This document shows, piece after piece, positions 1 through 8,582 of a stretch of DNA of 64,000 nt. The stretch covers positions 124,001 through 188,000 of the forward strand of contig NZ_JAAGLU010000016.1 of assembly GCF_010550245.1 (NCBI RefSeq). Reading direction: 5' to 3'. The notes beneath the pieces were generated by a model. The model searched no databases. It worked only from the letters and a program-made list of their open reading frames with translations, and was not told where the DNA came from. The DNA is from Streptomyces sp. SID12501 (lineage in GTDB: Bacteria > Actinomycetota > Actinomycetes > Streptomycetales > Streptomycetaceae). Numbering within the stretch: the stretch's first letter is position 1; each line of letters begins with the position of its first letter. The position numbers and the translations under genes are program-made.

Positions 1-440
1 CAGGCCTCCTCGGAGTCGAAGTCGGGGTCGGGGTCGGGGTCAGGGTCGGGTTCCGTCAGCAGGGGATAGACGCCGTTCTCGTCGTGGTCCTCGCGGCCGG
101 TCACGGGCGGGTTGAAGACGCACAGACAGCGGAAGTCCTCCTTGATCCGCATCGTGTGCCGCTCGTGTCCGTCGAGGAGGTACATGGTGCCGGGGGTGAT
201 CGTGTAGGTGCGCCCGGTCTCGTCGTCGGTCAGCAGGGCCTCGCCCTTGACGCAAACGACGGCCTCGACGTGGTTCGCGTACCACATCGACGTCTTCGTG
301 CCCGCGTACAGGACGGTCTCGTGGAGCGAGAAGCCGACCCGTTCCTTGGCGAGGACGATGCGTTTGCTCTCCCAGGTGCCGGACGCGGACCTCACATGCC
401 GGTCGGTGCCTTCGATGTCCTTGAACGAACGGACGATCAC
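1..440 (-). CDS. ectC: L-ectoine synthase EctC (runs to window edge)
   Basis: Cyclises N-gamma-acetyl-L-2,4-diaminobutyrate to the compatible solute ectoine, the last step of ectoine synthesis. The deduced protein starts GTG (MIVRSFKDIEGTDRHV) and keeps the cupin core (MWYANHVEAVVCV, TPGTMYLLDGHERHTMR, CVFNPPVTGREDHDENGVYPLL). It has 146 codons up to the edge and the last two visible bases read TG, so the stop codon is probably cut by the window. The family is usually ~130 residues; the surplus is an in-frame (Asp-Pro)n tail near base 20-50. GAGAGAGGGG inside the end of ectB is the likely ribosome site, and only 4 nt separate the genes, so translation is probably coupled. ectD, if present, would lie left of the window. 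Confidence 0.93.
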   Translation of the reverse strand, partial: MIVRSFKDIEGTDRHVRSASGTWESKRIVLAKERVGFSLHETVLYAGTKTSMWYANHVEAVVCVKGEALLTDDETGRTYTITPGTMYLLDGHERHTMRIKEDFRCLCVFNPPVTGREDHDENGVYPLLTEPDPDPDPDPDFDSEEA

Positions 441-444
441 GTGT

Positions 445-1740
445 TCAACAACCCCTCTCTCGGACGATCTCGACGGTCTCGCGTACGGCACGGGCGACGA
501 TCCGCAAACCCTCGTCCAGTTCCTCGGGCGTGATGGTGAGCGCCGGCAGCAGCTTCACGACCTCGCTCTCCGGGCCGGACGTCTCGATGAGCAGCCCGAG
601 TTCGAAGGCCCGCCCCGCGACCCGCCCCGCGCGCGCCTTCTCGTGGAACTCCAGGCCCCACACCAGTCCCCGGCCCCGGTACTCCTTGACGTCGGCGAGG
701 TTCTCCTCGGTGATCGAGATCAGCGCTTCCTCGACCTGCTCACCACGGGCACGCGTCTGCTTCTCCATGGCGGAGCCGTCGGACCAGTACGTCTCCAGCG
801 TGGCGGTGGCCGTCACGAACGCCGGATTGTTGCCGCGGAACGTGCCGTTGTGCTCGCCCGGCTCCCAGATGTCCAGCTCGGGCCTGAACAGGCAGAGGGA
901 CATGGGGAGTCCGTACCCGCTGATGGACTTCGACACGGTGACGATGTCGGGCACGACGCCCGCCTCCTCGAAGGAGAAGAAGGCGCCGGTGCGTCCGCAG
1001 CCCATCTGAATGTCGTCGACGATCAGCAGCATGTCCTGCCGTACGCACAGGTCGGCCAGCGCCCGCAGCCACTCCGGGCGCGCCACGTTGATGCCGCCCT
1101 CGCCCTGCACGGTCTCCACGATCACGGCGGCCGGCTTGTTGAGGCCGGACCCCTGGTCCTCCAACAGCCGCTCGAACCACAGGAAGTCGGGGACGGTCCC
1201 CTCGAAGTAGTTGTCGAACGGCATCGGCGTGCCGTGCACCAGCGGAACGCCCGCACCGGCCCGCTTGAAGGCGTTGCCGGTCACGGCGAGCGACCCGAGG
1301 GACATCCCGTGGAAGGCGTTGGTGAAGGACACGATGGCCTCCCGCCCCTTCACCTTCCGCGCCAGCTTCAGCGCCGCCTCGACGGCGTTGGTGCCCGTCG
1401 GGCCCGGGAACATGACCTTGTACGGCAGGTCGCGGGGCCGCAGCACCAGCTCCTGGAAGGACTCCAGGAACGCGCGTTTCGCGGAGGTCGACATGTCGAG
1501 CCCGTGCGTGACGCCGTCCCGCTCCAGATAGTCGATCAACGCCCGTTTGAGTACGGGGTTGTTGTGGCCGTAGTTGAGTGATCCGGCGCCCGCGAAGAAG
1601 TCGAGGTAGGCGTGGCCGTCCTCGTCGTACATACGGCTGCCCTGCGCACGGTCGAACACGGCGGGCCAGCTGCGGCAGTAGCTGCGCACCTCCGACTCGA
1701 CGGTCTCGAAGACGCTCAGGTCGGGCTGGGTGATGGTCAC
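445..1740 (-). CDS. ectB: Diaminobutyrate--2-oxoglutarate transaminase EctB
   Basis: PLP-dependent class III aminotransferase converting aspartate-beta-semialdehyde and glutamate to L-2,4-diaminobutyrate, the first ectoine step. 431 residues with the GTG start (MTITQPDLSVFETVESEVRSY), a normal length. The cofactor-phosphate region FPGPTGTNAVEAALKLAR lies at about 111-128, the VDDIQ aspartate at about 242, and the Schiff-base lysine is K271 in VTVSKSISGYG. I chose the GTG at 1740 over an upstream in-frame start at 1818 because AAGGAG lies just before it and the upstream 26 residues are low-complexity. It lies 31 bp after ectA and 4 bp before ectC, in one operon. Confidence 0.95.
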   Translation of the reverse strand: MTITQPDLSVFETVESEVRSYCRSWPAVFDRAQGSRMYDEDGHAYLDFFAGAGSLNYGHNNPVLKRALIDYLERDGVTHGLDMSTSAKRAFLESFQELVLRPRDLPYKVMFPGPTGTNAVEAALKLARKVKGREAIVSFTNAFHGMSLGSLAVTGNAFKRAGAGVPLVHGTPMPFDNYFEGTVPDFLWFERLLEDQGSGLNKPAAVIVETVQGEGGINVARPEWLRALADLCVRQDMLLIVDDIQMGCGRTGAFFSFEEAGVVPDIVTVSKSISGYGLPMSLCLFRPELDIWEPGEHNGTFRGNNPAFVTATATLETYWSDGSAMEKQTRARGEQVEEALISITEENLADVKEYRGRGLVWGLEFHEKARAGRVAGRAFELGLLIETSGPESEVVKLLPALTITPEELDEGLRIVARAVRETVEIVRERGC

Positions 1741-1771
1741 GGCGGTGAACTCCTTGAGGTGGGGGGCGAGA

Positions 1772-2359
1772 TCAGCCGGAAAGCCCGGTAAGCCGAGAAG
1801 GCCGGGAAAGGCCGGCAAGTTCGGACAGAGGGCCGATGCGGTACAGGACCTCGGGGTCGTGCGAGCCGTGGGAGTCGTGCGGGTTGTTCGGGCTGTTCGG
1901 GTTGTTCGGGAACTGACCCGTGTCGAACAGCACCTCGCGCTCGACGGTGGCGCCGTGGCGCTCCGCGAACGAGGTGAACAGCCGCTCCGAGGCGGTGTTG
2001 CCGGGGGCGATGGTGGTCTCGACGGTGGTGAGCCCCTGCTCGGCGCCGACCCGTCGGGTCAGCCCGTCGAGCAGCGCGGCGGCGAGTCCGCGCCCCTGGT
2101 GGTCGGCGTCGACGGCCACCTGCCAGATGAGCAGGGTGTCCGGCCGGTCCGGCCGGACATACCCGGTGACGAAGCCGACCGGGCATCCGTCGGGGTCCCG
2201 GGCGACGGCCGAGGTGGCGGCGAAGTCCCGGCACCACAGCAGATAGCTGTACGACGAGTTGAGGTCGAGAACCTTCGAGTCCCGGGCGATCCGCCACAGC
2301 GCGGCCCCGTCGGCAATCGCCGGGCGGTCAATTTGCAGGTCTGTCCGTGCTGCGCTCAT
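1772..2359 (-). CDS. ectA: L-2,4-diaminobutyrate N-acetyltransferase EctA
   Basis: GNAT-family enzyme that acetylates L-2,4-diaminobutyrate with acetyl-CoA in ectoine synthesis. 195 residues. The N-terminal half is typical (ALWRIARDSKVLDLNSSYSYLLWCRDFA) and the acetyl-CoA motif DHQGRGLA sits at 86-93. Residues ~151-170 are an in-frame repeat (PNNPNSPNNP then HDSHGSHDPE) coded by 9-bp units at 1881-1910. That segment looks like an insertion relative to the family. It begins the ectABC operon; the 272-bp region before it carries dyads described separately. Confidence 0.93.
   Translation of the reverse strand: MSAARTDLQIDRPAIADGAALWRIARDSKVLDLNSSYSYLLWCRDFAATSAVARDPDGCPVGFVTGYVRPDRPDTLLIWQVAVDADHQGRGLAAALLDGLTRRVGAEQGLTTVETTIAPGNTASERLFTSFAERHGATVEREVLFDTGQFPNNPNSPNNPHDSHGSHDPEVLYRIGPLSELAGLSRPSRLTGLSG
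1881..1910. repeat. Short tandem repeat in frame within ectA
   Basis: Imperfect direct repeats of a 9-10 base unit (gggttgttc / gggctgttc / gggttgttc) inside ectA. On the coding strand it encodes Asn-Pro-rich sequence. The unit keeps the reading frame. Confidence 0.7.
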
Positions 2360-2494
2360 GCAAATTGAACTTACCGAGAGAAAATCAAAAATGCATCGCG
2401 GATCGGGGTTCCGCGCAGGTGTGGAATATGTTATTCCGGGAGCGCGAGAATGCCCGCTATGTCCAGTAAATAATCAGACAAAGCGGGCGCATTG

Positions 2495-2526
2495 TTGAGT
2501 GAGTCACAATCACGCAATTCACTCAA
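2495..2526. promoter_or_regulatory. Inverted repeat upstream of ectA, possible operator
   Basis: Perfect 8-bp arms (ttgagtga at 2495-2502 and tcactcaa at 2519-2526) separated by 16 bp, about 135 bp before the ectA start. A shorter dyad, ggaat-N5-attcc, lies closer to the gene at about 2424-2438. The whole stretch 2360-2631 is clearly more AT-rich than its surroundings. I could not assign a convincing -35/-10 pair. The size fits a dimeric repressor site for an osmotically controlled operon, but no regulator is identified. Confidence 0.35.
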
Positions 2527-2576
2527 GTCGTTCGCATAACCTTTGCGTTTAGGTCGATAAAAAGCGGGCAGGGGAA

Positions 2577-2604
2577 TGCGGGAAGCTACCCGCAACTTCC
2601 CGCA
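2577..2604 (-). terminator. Hairpin downstream of the class-V aminotransferase gene
   Basis: Perfect 9-bp arms (tgcgggaag and cttcccgca) with a 10-nt loop, beginning 28 bp past the minus-strand stop codon at 2632. There is no good U-tract in the minus direction. On the plus strand an AT-run follows it. The most likely role is ending the aminotransferase transcript before the ect promoter. Confidence 0.5.
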
Positions 2605-2631
2605 ATTTAATTAGCCAGTTTCAGCGCGTAT

Positions 2632-3735
2632 TCACGAGAAATTCGCGACCGCGTGCCGCCGGGCCGCTTCGGCGTCCACCATCAGCCCCCGGTCCGCCAG
2701 CGCCGCGCCCAGTGCCGCCAGACTCCCGAGTACCGCCTCCGGGGTCGCGTCCGCCCCGTAGTGGTTGACCCGGATCATCTCCTTGGCCAGCGCGCCCCCG
2801 CCCGCCGCCAGCGGCAGCGCCGGATCGGCGGCCAGCGCGCTCGCCACCAGCTCCGACGCGACAACCCCGGAGGGCGCCCGCAGGGTCGTGGCGACCGGCG
2901 CCGCGTCCTCGGCCTCGTACACATACGGCTCAAGGCCGCCGCCCAGCGCGAGCGCTCCCGCCCGGGTGGCCGCCGCCGCTGCGGTGTGCCGGGCGATCAC
3001 CGTGTCGAGCCCCGCCGTCTCGATCCGCTCGACGCACGCCTCCAGCGCGAGCATCTCCAGCTGGGCGGGAGCGTGCGGGAGCATGCGCCGGCCGCCGTCG
3101 ATCCACCGCTCCTTCCAGTCCAGCAGCGAGAGGTACGACCGCCGGGGCGCCCCCGGATTCGCCGCCATCCGCGCCCACGCCCGCTCGCTCACCGACACCA
3201 CAGACACCCCGGCAGGCCCGCCCATCGCCTTCTGTGCCCCGATCACGCACAGGTCGACACCCCACGCGTCCGGCAGCACCGGCTCGGCGCCGACCGACGC
3301 GACGGCGTCGAGATAGAAGAGGGCGCCGTGTTCTCGTACCACCTCGCCGATCTCCGCGACCGGGTTGGTGTTGCCGGTCGCCGCCTCCGCGTGCACCAGC
3401 GAGACGAAGTCGATCTCCGGGTGCTCGGCGAACGCCGCCCGGATCTGCGCGGCCGTGACCGCCGCGTGGAAGGGCACCGCGAGATCGACGACCGTGGCGC
3501 CGCAGTCCCGCAGCCAGTCGCCGAACGTCTGCCCGTAGGGGCCCGTGACGACGTTGAGGGCGGTCGTGCCAGGGCCCGCGGTTCCCCTGATGGCGCCCTC
3601 CAGGGGCAACAGCGCCTCACCCTGCATGATCACGACGTCCTGCTCGGTGGAGAGCAGCCGAGCCACGCGGTCCTCGATCGACGCGAAGCGAGCGGCGGTC
3701 AGTGGCGCCAGGTCCAGGAAGGGGTGCGTGGTCAC
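2632..3735 (-). CDS. Class V aminotransferase (alanine-glyoxylate / serine-pyruvate type)
   Basis: 367-residue PLP enzyme of the alanine-glyoxylate / ureidoglycine-glyoxylate / serine-pyruvate branch. The PLP lysine is K169 in VIGAQKAMGGPAG; other family marks are VHAEAATGNTNPVAEIG (~114-130) and YLDAVASVGAEP (~141-152). The start is GTG with GAAGAGAG upstream. It is divergent from the ABC transporter operon at 3905 and lies just upstream of ectA in the same direction, with a hairpin between. The substrate cannot be read from sequence. Its neighbours (amino-acid importer, amidohydrolase, ectoine genes) suggest nitrogen-compound metabolism. Confidence 0.85.
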   Translation of the reverse strand: MTTHPFLDLAPLTAARFASIEDRVARLLSTEQDVVIMQGEALLPLEGAIRGTAGPGTTALNVVTGPYGQTFGDWLRDCGATVVDLAVPFHAAVTAAQIRAAFAEHPEIDFVSLVHAEAATGNTNPVAEIGEVVREHGALFYLDAVASVGAEPVLPDAWGVDLCVIGAQKAMGGPAGVSVVSVSERAWARMAANPGAPRRSYLSLLDWKERWIDGGRRMLPHAPAQLEMLALEACVERIETAGLDTVIARHTAAAAATRAGALALGGGLEPYVYEAEDAAPVATTLRAPSGVVASELVASALAADPALPLAAGGGALAKEMIRVNHYGADATPEAVLGSLAALGAALADRGLMVDAEAARRHAVANFS

Positions 3736-3844
3736 GGTGGTGCTCTCTTCGGATCGCGGGGTAGGGAAGTCGAGTCGAGACTAACCGCGAGGCCGCGCAG
3801 CCTCGAAAGCGCAGGTCACATGGCGTCACAACCATAGTAATGAT

Positions 3845-3872
3845 TTGAGATAGTCAAACCTTTCCTTATAAT
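3845..3872 (+). promoter_or_regulatory. Housekeeping sigma promoter of the amino-acid ABC transporter operon
   Basis: TTGAGA at 3845-3850 and a perfect TATAAT at 3867-3872 with a 16-bp spacer. Transcription would start near 3879, giving a ~26-nt leader that contains AGGAGG at 3894-3899 before the TTG start codon. This is the clearest HrdB-type promoter in the window. Confidence 0.75.
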
Positions 3873-3904
3873 CAGAACCCACAGTCCCCCCACAGGAGGT
3901 CCCC

Positions 3905-4747
3905 TTGAACACGGTCCTCGGACGACGGTCCCGCATGCTGGCCGCCACCACCGCGACGGCCGGGCTCCTGCTCGTGGCCGGCTGCTCCTCGGACGACGGC
4001 GACAGCGCCTCGAAGACCGCCGCCGGCGGGGTCGAACTCGTCAAGGGCGGTCAGCTCACCGTCTGTACGCACCTCCCCTACCCGCCCTTCCAGTCGGAGA
4101 TCGACGGCAAGGTGCAGGGCTTCGACGTGTCGCTCGTCGACCTCGCCGCCAAGAACCTCGGCGTGAAGCAGGAGATCCTCGACACGCCTTTCGAGAACTT
4201 CAAGACGGGCGCCTTCCTCAACGCGGACCAGTGCGACCTCGGCGCGGCCGGCATGACCATCACCGAGGAGCGCAAGAAGAACGTCGACTTCTCCGACCCG
4301 TACTTCGCCGCGACGCAGGCCGTCCTCGTCGACAAGAAGAGCGGCATCACTTCCGTCGCGGACCTCAAGGACAAGAAGGTCGGCGCCCAGGCACAGACGA
4401 CCGGCGAGGACTACGCCAAGGGCAAGGATCTCGACCCGGTCTCCTTCGAGTCCTCCGACGCCGTCCTCAACGGCCTGCGCACCGGCCAGGTCGAGGCCGT
4501 GATCATCGACTACCCGGTCGTCCAGGGCTGGCTCAAGACCCCGGCCAACGCGGACGCCTTCAAGGTGGTGGACAACCTCAACACCGGTGAGCAGTACGGC
4601 TTCACGGTGAAGAAGGGCAACACCAAGCTGCTCGCCGCCCTCAACAAGGTGATCACCGACGCGAAGGCCGACGGCACGTACAAGAAGCTGTACGAGCAGT
4701 GGATCGGCCCGTACGACGAGTCCGCCGCCGCTCCGTCCGCGTCATGA
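3905..4747 (+). CDS. Polar amino-acid ABC transporter, substrate-binding lipoprotein
   Basis: 280-residue periplasmic-binding-protein-like lipoprotein (SBP_bac_3 / PAAT family). Type II signal with lipobox LVAGC, lipidated Cys27, then a binding domain beginning GQLTVCTHLPYPPFQ with the hallmark GFDVSLVDLAAKNLG and GMTITEERKKNVDFSDPYF. The start codon is TTG at 3905; the strong AGGAGG six bases upstream supports it over an ATG at 3938. The stop overlaps the permease start (ATGA). The ligand is unknown; the fold class covers glutamate, glutamine, arginine and also ectoine binders. Confidence 0.88.
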   Translation: MNTVLGRRSRMLAATTATAGLLLVAGCSSDDGDSASKTAAGGVELVKGGQLTVCTHLPYPPFQSEIDGKVQGFDVSLVDLAAKNLGVKQEILDTPFENFKTGAFLNADQCDLGAAGMTITEERKKNVDFSDPYFAATQAVLVDKKSGITSVADLKDKKVGAQAQTTGEDYAKGKDLDPVSFESSDAVLNGLRTGQVEAVIIDYPVVQGWLKTPANADAFKVVDNLNTGEQYGFTVKKGNTKLLAALNKVITDAKADGTYKKLYEQWIGPYDESAAAPSAS

Positions 4748-5580
4748 CCGACGCCTCCGCGAAGCAGGTACAGCCCCGTAAGCAGGGGTTGAGTCGCACT
4801 CAGAAACGCGCGCTGTCCCGTGGCGCCCAGTACGCGCTGTTCGTCGCGGCCGTCGTCGCCCTCGCGGTCTCGGCCGACTGGGCCCGTCTGAAGAACCAGT
4901 TCGCGCAGGTGGACCTGGCCAAGCAGATGTTCCCGGAGATCATCACGCTGGCCCTCAAGAACACCGTCCTCTACACCCTGTCGGGCTTCGTCTTCGGCCT
5001 GGTGCTGGGGATGGTGATCGCCCTGATGCGGCTGTCGCCGGTGGGCCCCTACCGCTGGGTCGCGGGCATCTACATCGAGATCTTCCGTGGCCTGCCGGCT
5101 CTGCTGATCTTCATCTTCGTGGGCGTGGCGGTGCCACTCGCCTTCCCCGGCACGGAGATTCCGGGCGGGACGTACGGCAAGGTGGCGCTGGCACTCGGCC
5201 TGGTGTCGGCGGCGTACATGGCGGAGACGATCCGCGCGGGCATCCAGGCGGTGCCCAAGGGGCAGATGGAGGCGGCCCGTTCACTGGGCTTCTCGCACGC
5301 GCGGGCCATGGTCTCGATCATCATCCCGCAGGCGTTCCGTATCGTGATCCCGCCGCTCACCAACGAGTTGGTGCTCCTGTTCAAGGACTCCTCGCTGGTG
5401 CTGTTCCTCGGCGTCACCCTGGAGGAACGTGAACTGGCCAAGTACGGCCGTGACTTGGCAAGCCAGACCGCCAACTCCACGCCGATCCTGGTGGCTGGCC
5501 TGTGCTATCTGCTGGTGACGGTGCCGCTGGGCTTCGTCGTACGACGGCTGGAGACGAAGGCGGGGGAGGAGACCAGATGA
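4744..5580 (+). CDS. Polar amino-acid ABC transporter permease
   Basis: 278-residue inner-membrane subunit (HisM/GlnP type). The ATP-ase contact EAA loop is visible at about 176-197 (EAARSLGFSHARAMVSIIIP). Hydrophobic spans lie at ~29-45, 66-96, 117-134, 147-165 and ~250-265. I chose the ATG at 4744, which overlaps the binding-protein stop by 4 nt; longer in-frame starts fall inside that gene. Only one permease gene is present, so it probably works as a homodimer. Confidence 0.9.
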   Translation: MTDASAKQVQPRKQGLSRTQKRALSRGAQYALFVAAVVALAVSADWARLKNQFAQVDLAKQMFPEIITLALKNTVLYTLSGFVFGLVLGMVIALMRLSPVGPYRWVAGIYIEIFRGLPALLIFIFVGVAVPLAFPGTEIPGGTYGKVALALGLVSAAYMAETIRAGIQAVPKGQMEAARSLGFSHARAMVSIIIPQAFRIVIPPLTNELVLLFKDSSLVLFLGVTLEERELAKYGRDLASQTANSTPILVAGLCYLLVTVPLGFVVRRLETKAGEETR

Positions 5581-6416
5581 GTGACGGTACCGAGGACATG
5601 AGTGTGCCCGAGATCGAAGTCCGGGACCTGTACAAGTCGTTCGGCGACAACGAGGTGCTGCGCGGCATCGACCTGGAGATCGGGCAGGGCGAGGTCGTGT
5701 GCGTGATCGGCCCGTCCGGGTCGGGCAAGTCGACCCTCCTGCGCTGTGTGAACCTGCTGGAGGAGCCGACGAAGGGCCAGGTCTTCGTCGGCGGTACGGA
5801 GGTCACGCACCCGGACGTCGACATCGACGAGGTCCGCCGCCGTATCGGCATGGTCTTCCAGCAGTTCAACCTCTTCCCGCATCTGACGGTGACGCAGAAC
5901 CTGACGCTGCCGCAACGCCGGGTACTGAAGCGGGACAAGGCCCAGGCCGCGCGGGTGGCCGCGGAGAACCTGGAGCGGGTGGGCCTCTCGGAGAAGGCGG
6001 ACGCGTACCCGTCGTCCCTCTCCGGCGGCCAGCAGCAACGGGTCGCCATCGCGCGGGCGTTGGCGATGGGCCCGGAGGTCATGCTCTTCGACGAGCCGAC
6101 GTCGGCACTCGACCCCGAGCTGGTGGGGGACGTACTGGCGGTGATGCGCAGGCTGGCGAACGAGGGCATGACGATGATGGTCGTCACGCACGAGATGACG
6201 TTCGCCCGCGAGGTCGCCGACCGGGTCGTCTTCATGGACGGCGGAGTGATCGTCGAGGAGGGCACCCCGGACCGGGTCATCACCAACCCGGCCCACGAAC
6301 GCACCCGCCACTTCCTCTCCCGCCTGCTGGACCCGGCGATGGCGGACGTGGAGGAGGAATCGGCACAGGAGGAATCGGCACAGGCGGAGGATGAGAAGCC
6401 GCGGCGGCCGAACTAA
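5577..6416 (+). CDS. Polar amino-acid ABC transporter ATP-binding protein
   Basis: 279-residue GlnQ/HisP-type ATPase. Walker A GPSGSGKST at 45-53, Q-loop in VFQQFNLFPHLT (~93-104), signature LSGGQQQR at 148-155, Walker B VMLFDEP at 168-174, and H-loop in VVTHEMTFARE. ATGA overlap with the permease stop. The C-terminus carries a short repeated EEESAQ-type acidic tail from a direct repeat (gaggaatcggcacag) at about 6353-6383. Powers uptake by the two preceding gene products. Confidence 0.92.
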   Translation: MSDGTEDMSVPEIEVRDLYKSFGDNEVLRGIDLEIGQGEVVCVIGPSGSGKSTLLRCVNLLEEPTKGQVFVGGTEVTHPDVDIDEVRRRIGMVFQQFNLFPHLTVTQNLTLPQRRVLKRDKAQAARVAAENLERVGLSEKADAYPSSLSGGQQQRVAIARALAMGPEVMLFDEPTSALDPELVGDVLAVMRRLANEGMTMMVVTHEMTFAREVADRVVFMDGGVIVEEGTPDRVITNPAHERTRHFLSRLLDPAMADVEEESAQEESAQAEDEKPRRPN

Positions 6417-6426
6417 GGTGCCGTCC

Positions 6427-7518
6427 ATGAGCGATCAGGCGGTGTTGCGGGTCAAAGGGCGGGTGCTGGTCGGCCCGGAGGAAATCCGTGACGAGGTGTG
6501 GGTGGTCGGCGGCAGGATCACGTACGACCGACCGCCCGGCGCCCGTGACATCCGCACGGTGGAGGGCTGGGCGCTGCCCGGTCTGGTCGACGCGCACTGC
6601 CATGTGGGCCTGGGACCGGACGGCACGGTGCCGCAGGACACAGCCGAGAAGCAGGCGCTGACCGACCGGGACGCGGGCACCCTCCTCATCCGGGATGCCG
6701 GCTCACCGTCCGACACCCGCTGGACCGACGCCCGCGAGGACCTCCCGAAGATCATCAGGGCGGGTCGGCACATCGCCCGCACCCGTCGCTACATTCGGGG
6801 CTTCGCGCACGAGATCGAGCCGGACGACCTGGTGGCGTACGTCGCACGGGAGGCCCGGCGCGGCGACGGCTGGGTGAAGCTGGTGGGCGACTGGCTGGAC
6901 CGAGGCACCGGCGATCTCTCCGCCTGCTGGCCGCGCGAGGAGGTGGAGGCGGCGATCGCGGAGGCCCACCGTCTGGGCGCGCGGGTCACGGCCCACTGCT
7001 TCGCGGAGGACTCCCTGCGGGACCTGGTCGAGGCGGGCATCGACTGCGTCGAGCATGCGACGGGCCTGACCGAGGACACGATCCCGCTGTTCGCCGCACG
7101 CGGCGTGGCGATCGTCCCGACCCTGGTGAACATCGCGACGTTCCCGAACCTCGCGGCAGCCGGCGACGCCAAGTTCCCGGCATGGTCGGCCCATATGCGC
7201 CGCCTGCACGAGCGTCGCTACGACACGGTGCGTTCCGCGTACGACGCGGGGATCCCGGTGTACGTCGGCACGGACGCGGGGGGCACGCTGCCGCACGGGC
7301 TGGTCGCGGCGGAGGTGGCCGAGCTGACCAAGGCCGGTATCCCGCCGGTCGAGGCGCTGTCGGCGACGACATGGGGCGCGCGGGAGTGGCTGGGGCGGCC
7401 CGGTCTCACGGAGGGGGCGGCGGCGGACCTGGTGGTGTACGAGAGCGATCCGCGGGCGGACGTACGGGTGTTGGGGGCGCCGTTGCGGGTGGTGCTGAAC
7501 GGGCGCGTCGTGGGGTGA
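6427..7518 (+). CDS. Amidohydrolase family protein (metal-dependent)
   Basis: 363-residue TIM-barrel amidohydrolase of the imidazolonepropionase/prolidase-like group. The metal-binding HxH is H57/H59 in PGLVDAHCHVG, further ligands are likely in VTAHCFAED and CVEHATGL, and the catalytic Asp is likely in YVGTDAGG. The ATG at 6427 lies 10 bp after the ABC ATPase stop, so it is probably the fourth gene of the transporter operon. That position suggests it hydrolyses the imported compound or a product of it. Substrate not recognisable. Confidence 0.85.
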   Translation: MSDQAVLRVKGRVLVGPEEIRDEVWVVGGRITYDRPPGARDIRTVEGWALPGLVDAHCHVGLGPDGTVPQDTAEKQALTDRDAGTLLIRDAGSPSDTRWTDAREDLPKIIRAGRHIARTRRYIRGFAHEIEPDDLVAYVAREARRGDGWVKLVGDWLDRGTGDLSACWPREEVEAAIAEAHRLGARVTAHCFAEDSLRDLVEAGIDCVEHATGLTEDTIPLFAARGVAIVPTLVNIATFPNLAAAGDAKFPAWSAHMRRLHERRYDTVRSAYDAGIPVYVGTDAGGTLPHGLVAAEVAELTKAGIPPVEALSATTWGAREWLGRPGLTEGAAADLVVYESDPRADVRVLGAPLRVVLNGRVVG

Positions 7519-7674
7519 CCCGGGTGAATGCGGTGAACATCCGTGGCGTGGGATTCGAAGATCTGCGCGGAAACCCCTCGTAGGAGTGAAGTCCCGTCAG
7601 ATTGCTGACCGTTGACGTCCTGTACGTAATTCTTACCGGGTCCCAAGCGTGTCTCTTCCGAGGGGTCCCCAACC

Positions 7675-8568
7675 GTGAACGCCAACAACTTCCGCATGCC
7701 CGCACGCAGTCTGGTCACCGTCGCGGCAGCCACGGCCCTGGTGGCCGCCGGTCCCGCGGCCCTGGCCCACGCGACGGAGGACCAGGGCCGCGCGAGCGCG
7801 GTCGTCCTCCGCACCGGGCTGAACGTGTCCCTCCTCAACAAGAGCGTGAACGTCCCGCTCGCGGTCGCACTGAACGAGGTGGAGGCGCCGCAGAGCGCCC
7901 AACAGACGGCGCTGACCGCCACGTTGGACGGCGTGGACGGCGGAAAACCGTTCACCGTGCTCGGCGCGGAGGTCGCGGAGGCGAAGGCTGCGGTGTCGGA
8001 CGGCAAGGCGGAGGCGTCGACGAAACTCGCGCACGCCAAGCTCCACGTGCCCGGCCTGCCGTTGTTGTCCCTGATCGAGGTGGAGCAGGTCACGTCGAAG
8101 GCGACCTGCGTGGCGGGAGAGAAGCCGGTCGCCTCCTCGAACCTCCTGGGTTCGGTGACGGCTCTCGGGAAGAAGGTGACGCTGACTCCGAGCGGCCCCG
8201 TCGAGGTGAAGGTGCCAGGAGTCGGCGAGGTGCGCCTCGACCTGTCACAGACGGAGACGACGACCCGTACAGCGGCGGCGACCGCGCTCGAACTCAAGGT
8301 GTCCGTCAACCCGTTGGACCTCAACGTGGCGGAGGTCGAGGGCACGGTGACGCTGGCGAAGGCGACGTGTGAGGCACCGGCGGTGCAGGCGGAGCCGACG
8401 ACGCCGACGAAACCGGCACCGGAGGTGAAGCCGCAGGGGGCTCCGGCCGAGGCGGGGCTCGCGCAGACGGGCGGCAGCTCGATGACGCCGTACCTCGTGG
8501 GCGGGGCGGCCGTGTTGCTGCTGGCGGGCGGAGGAGCGGTCGCACTGGCCCGCCGAGGCAAGAGCTGA
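7675..8568 (+). CDS. Sortase-anchored secreted surface protein (LAxTG signal)
   Basis: 297-residue exported protein. Signal peptide about 1-33 ending GPAALAHA. A Val/Ala/Lys-rich extracellular body contains two isolated cysteines (KATCVAG, KATCEAP), then a Pro-rich stalk, then LAQTG at 262-266 followed by a hydrophobic span and the basic tail ARRGKS. LAxTG is the recognition signal of actinobacterial class-E sortases, so the protein is likely linked to the wall. GTG start with GAGGGG upstream. The closest known context is the conserved SCO1860-type protein; its function is unknown. Confidence 0.82.
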   Translation: MNANNFRMPARSLVTVAAATALVAAGPAALAHATEDQGRASAVVLRTGLNVSLLNKSVNVPLAVALNEVEAPQSAQQTALTATLDGVDGGKPFTVLGAEVAEAKAAVSDGKAEASTKLAHAKLHVPGLPLLSLIEVEQVTSKATCVAGEKPVASSNLLGSVTALGKKVTLTPSGPVEVKVPGVGEVRLDLSQTETTTRTAAATALELKVSVNPLDLNVAEVEGTVTLAKATCEAPAVQAEPTTPTKPAPEVKPQGAPAEAGLAQTGGSSMTPYLVGGAAVLLLAGGGAVALARRGKS

Positions 8569-8582
8569 CGCAGGGGGTGTTT

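Noticed and set aside
445..1818. Longer EctB starting at 1818
   Set aside because: The extra 26 residues are low-complexity and overlap the end of ectA; the GTG at 1740 has a good ribosome site and gives family length.
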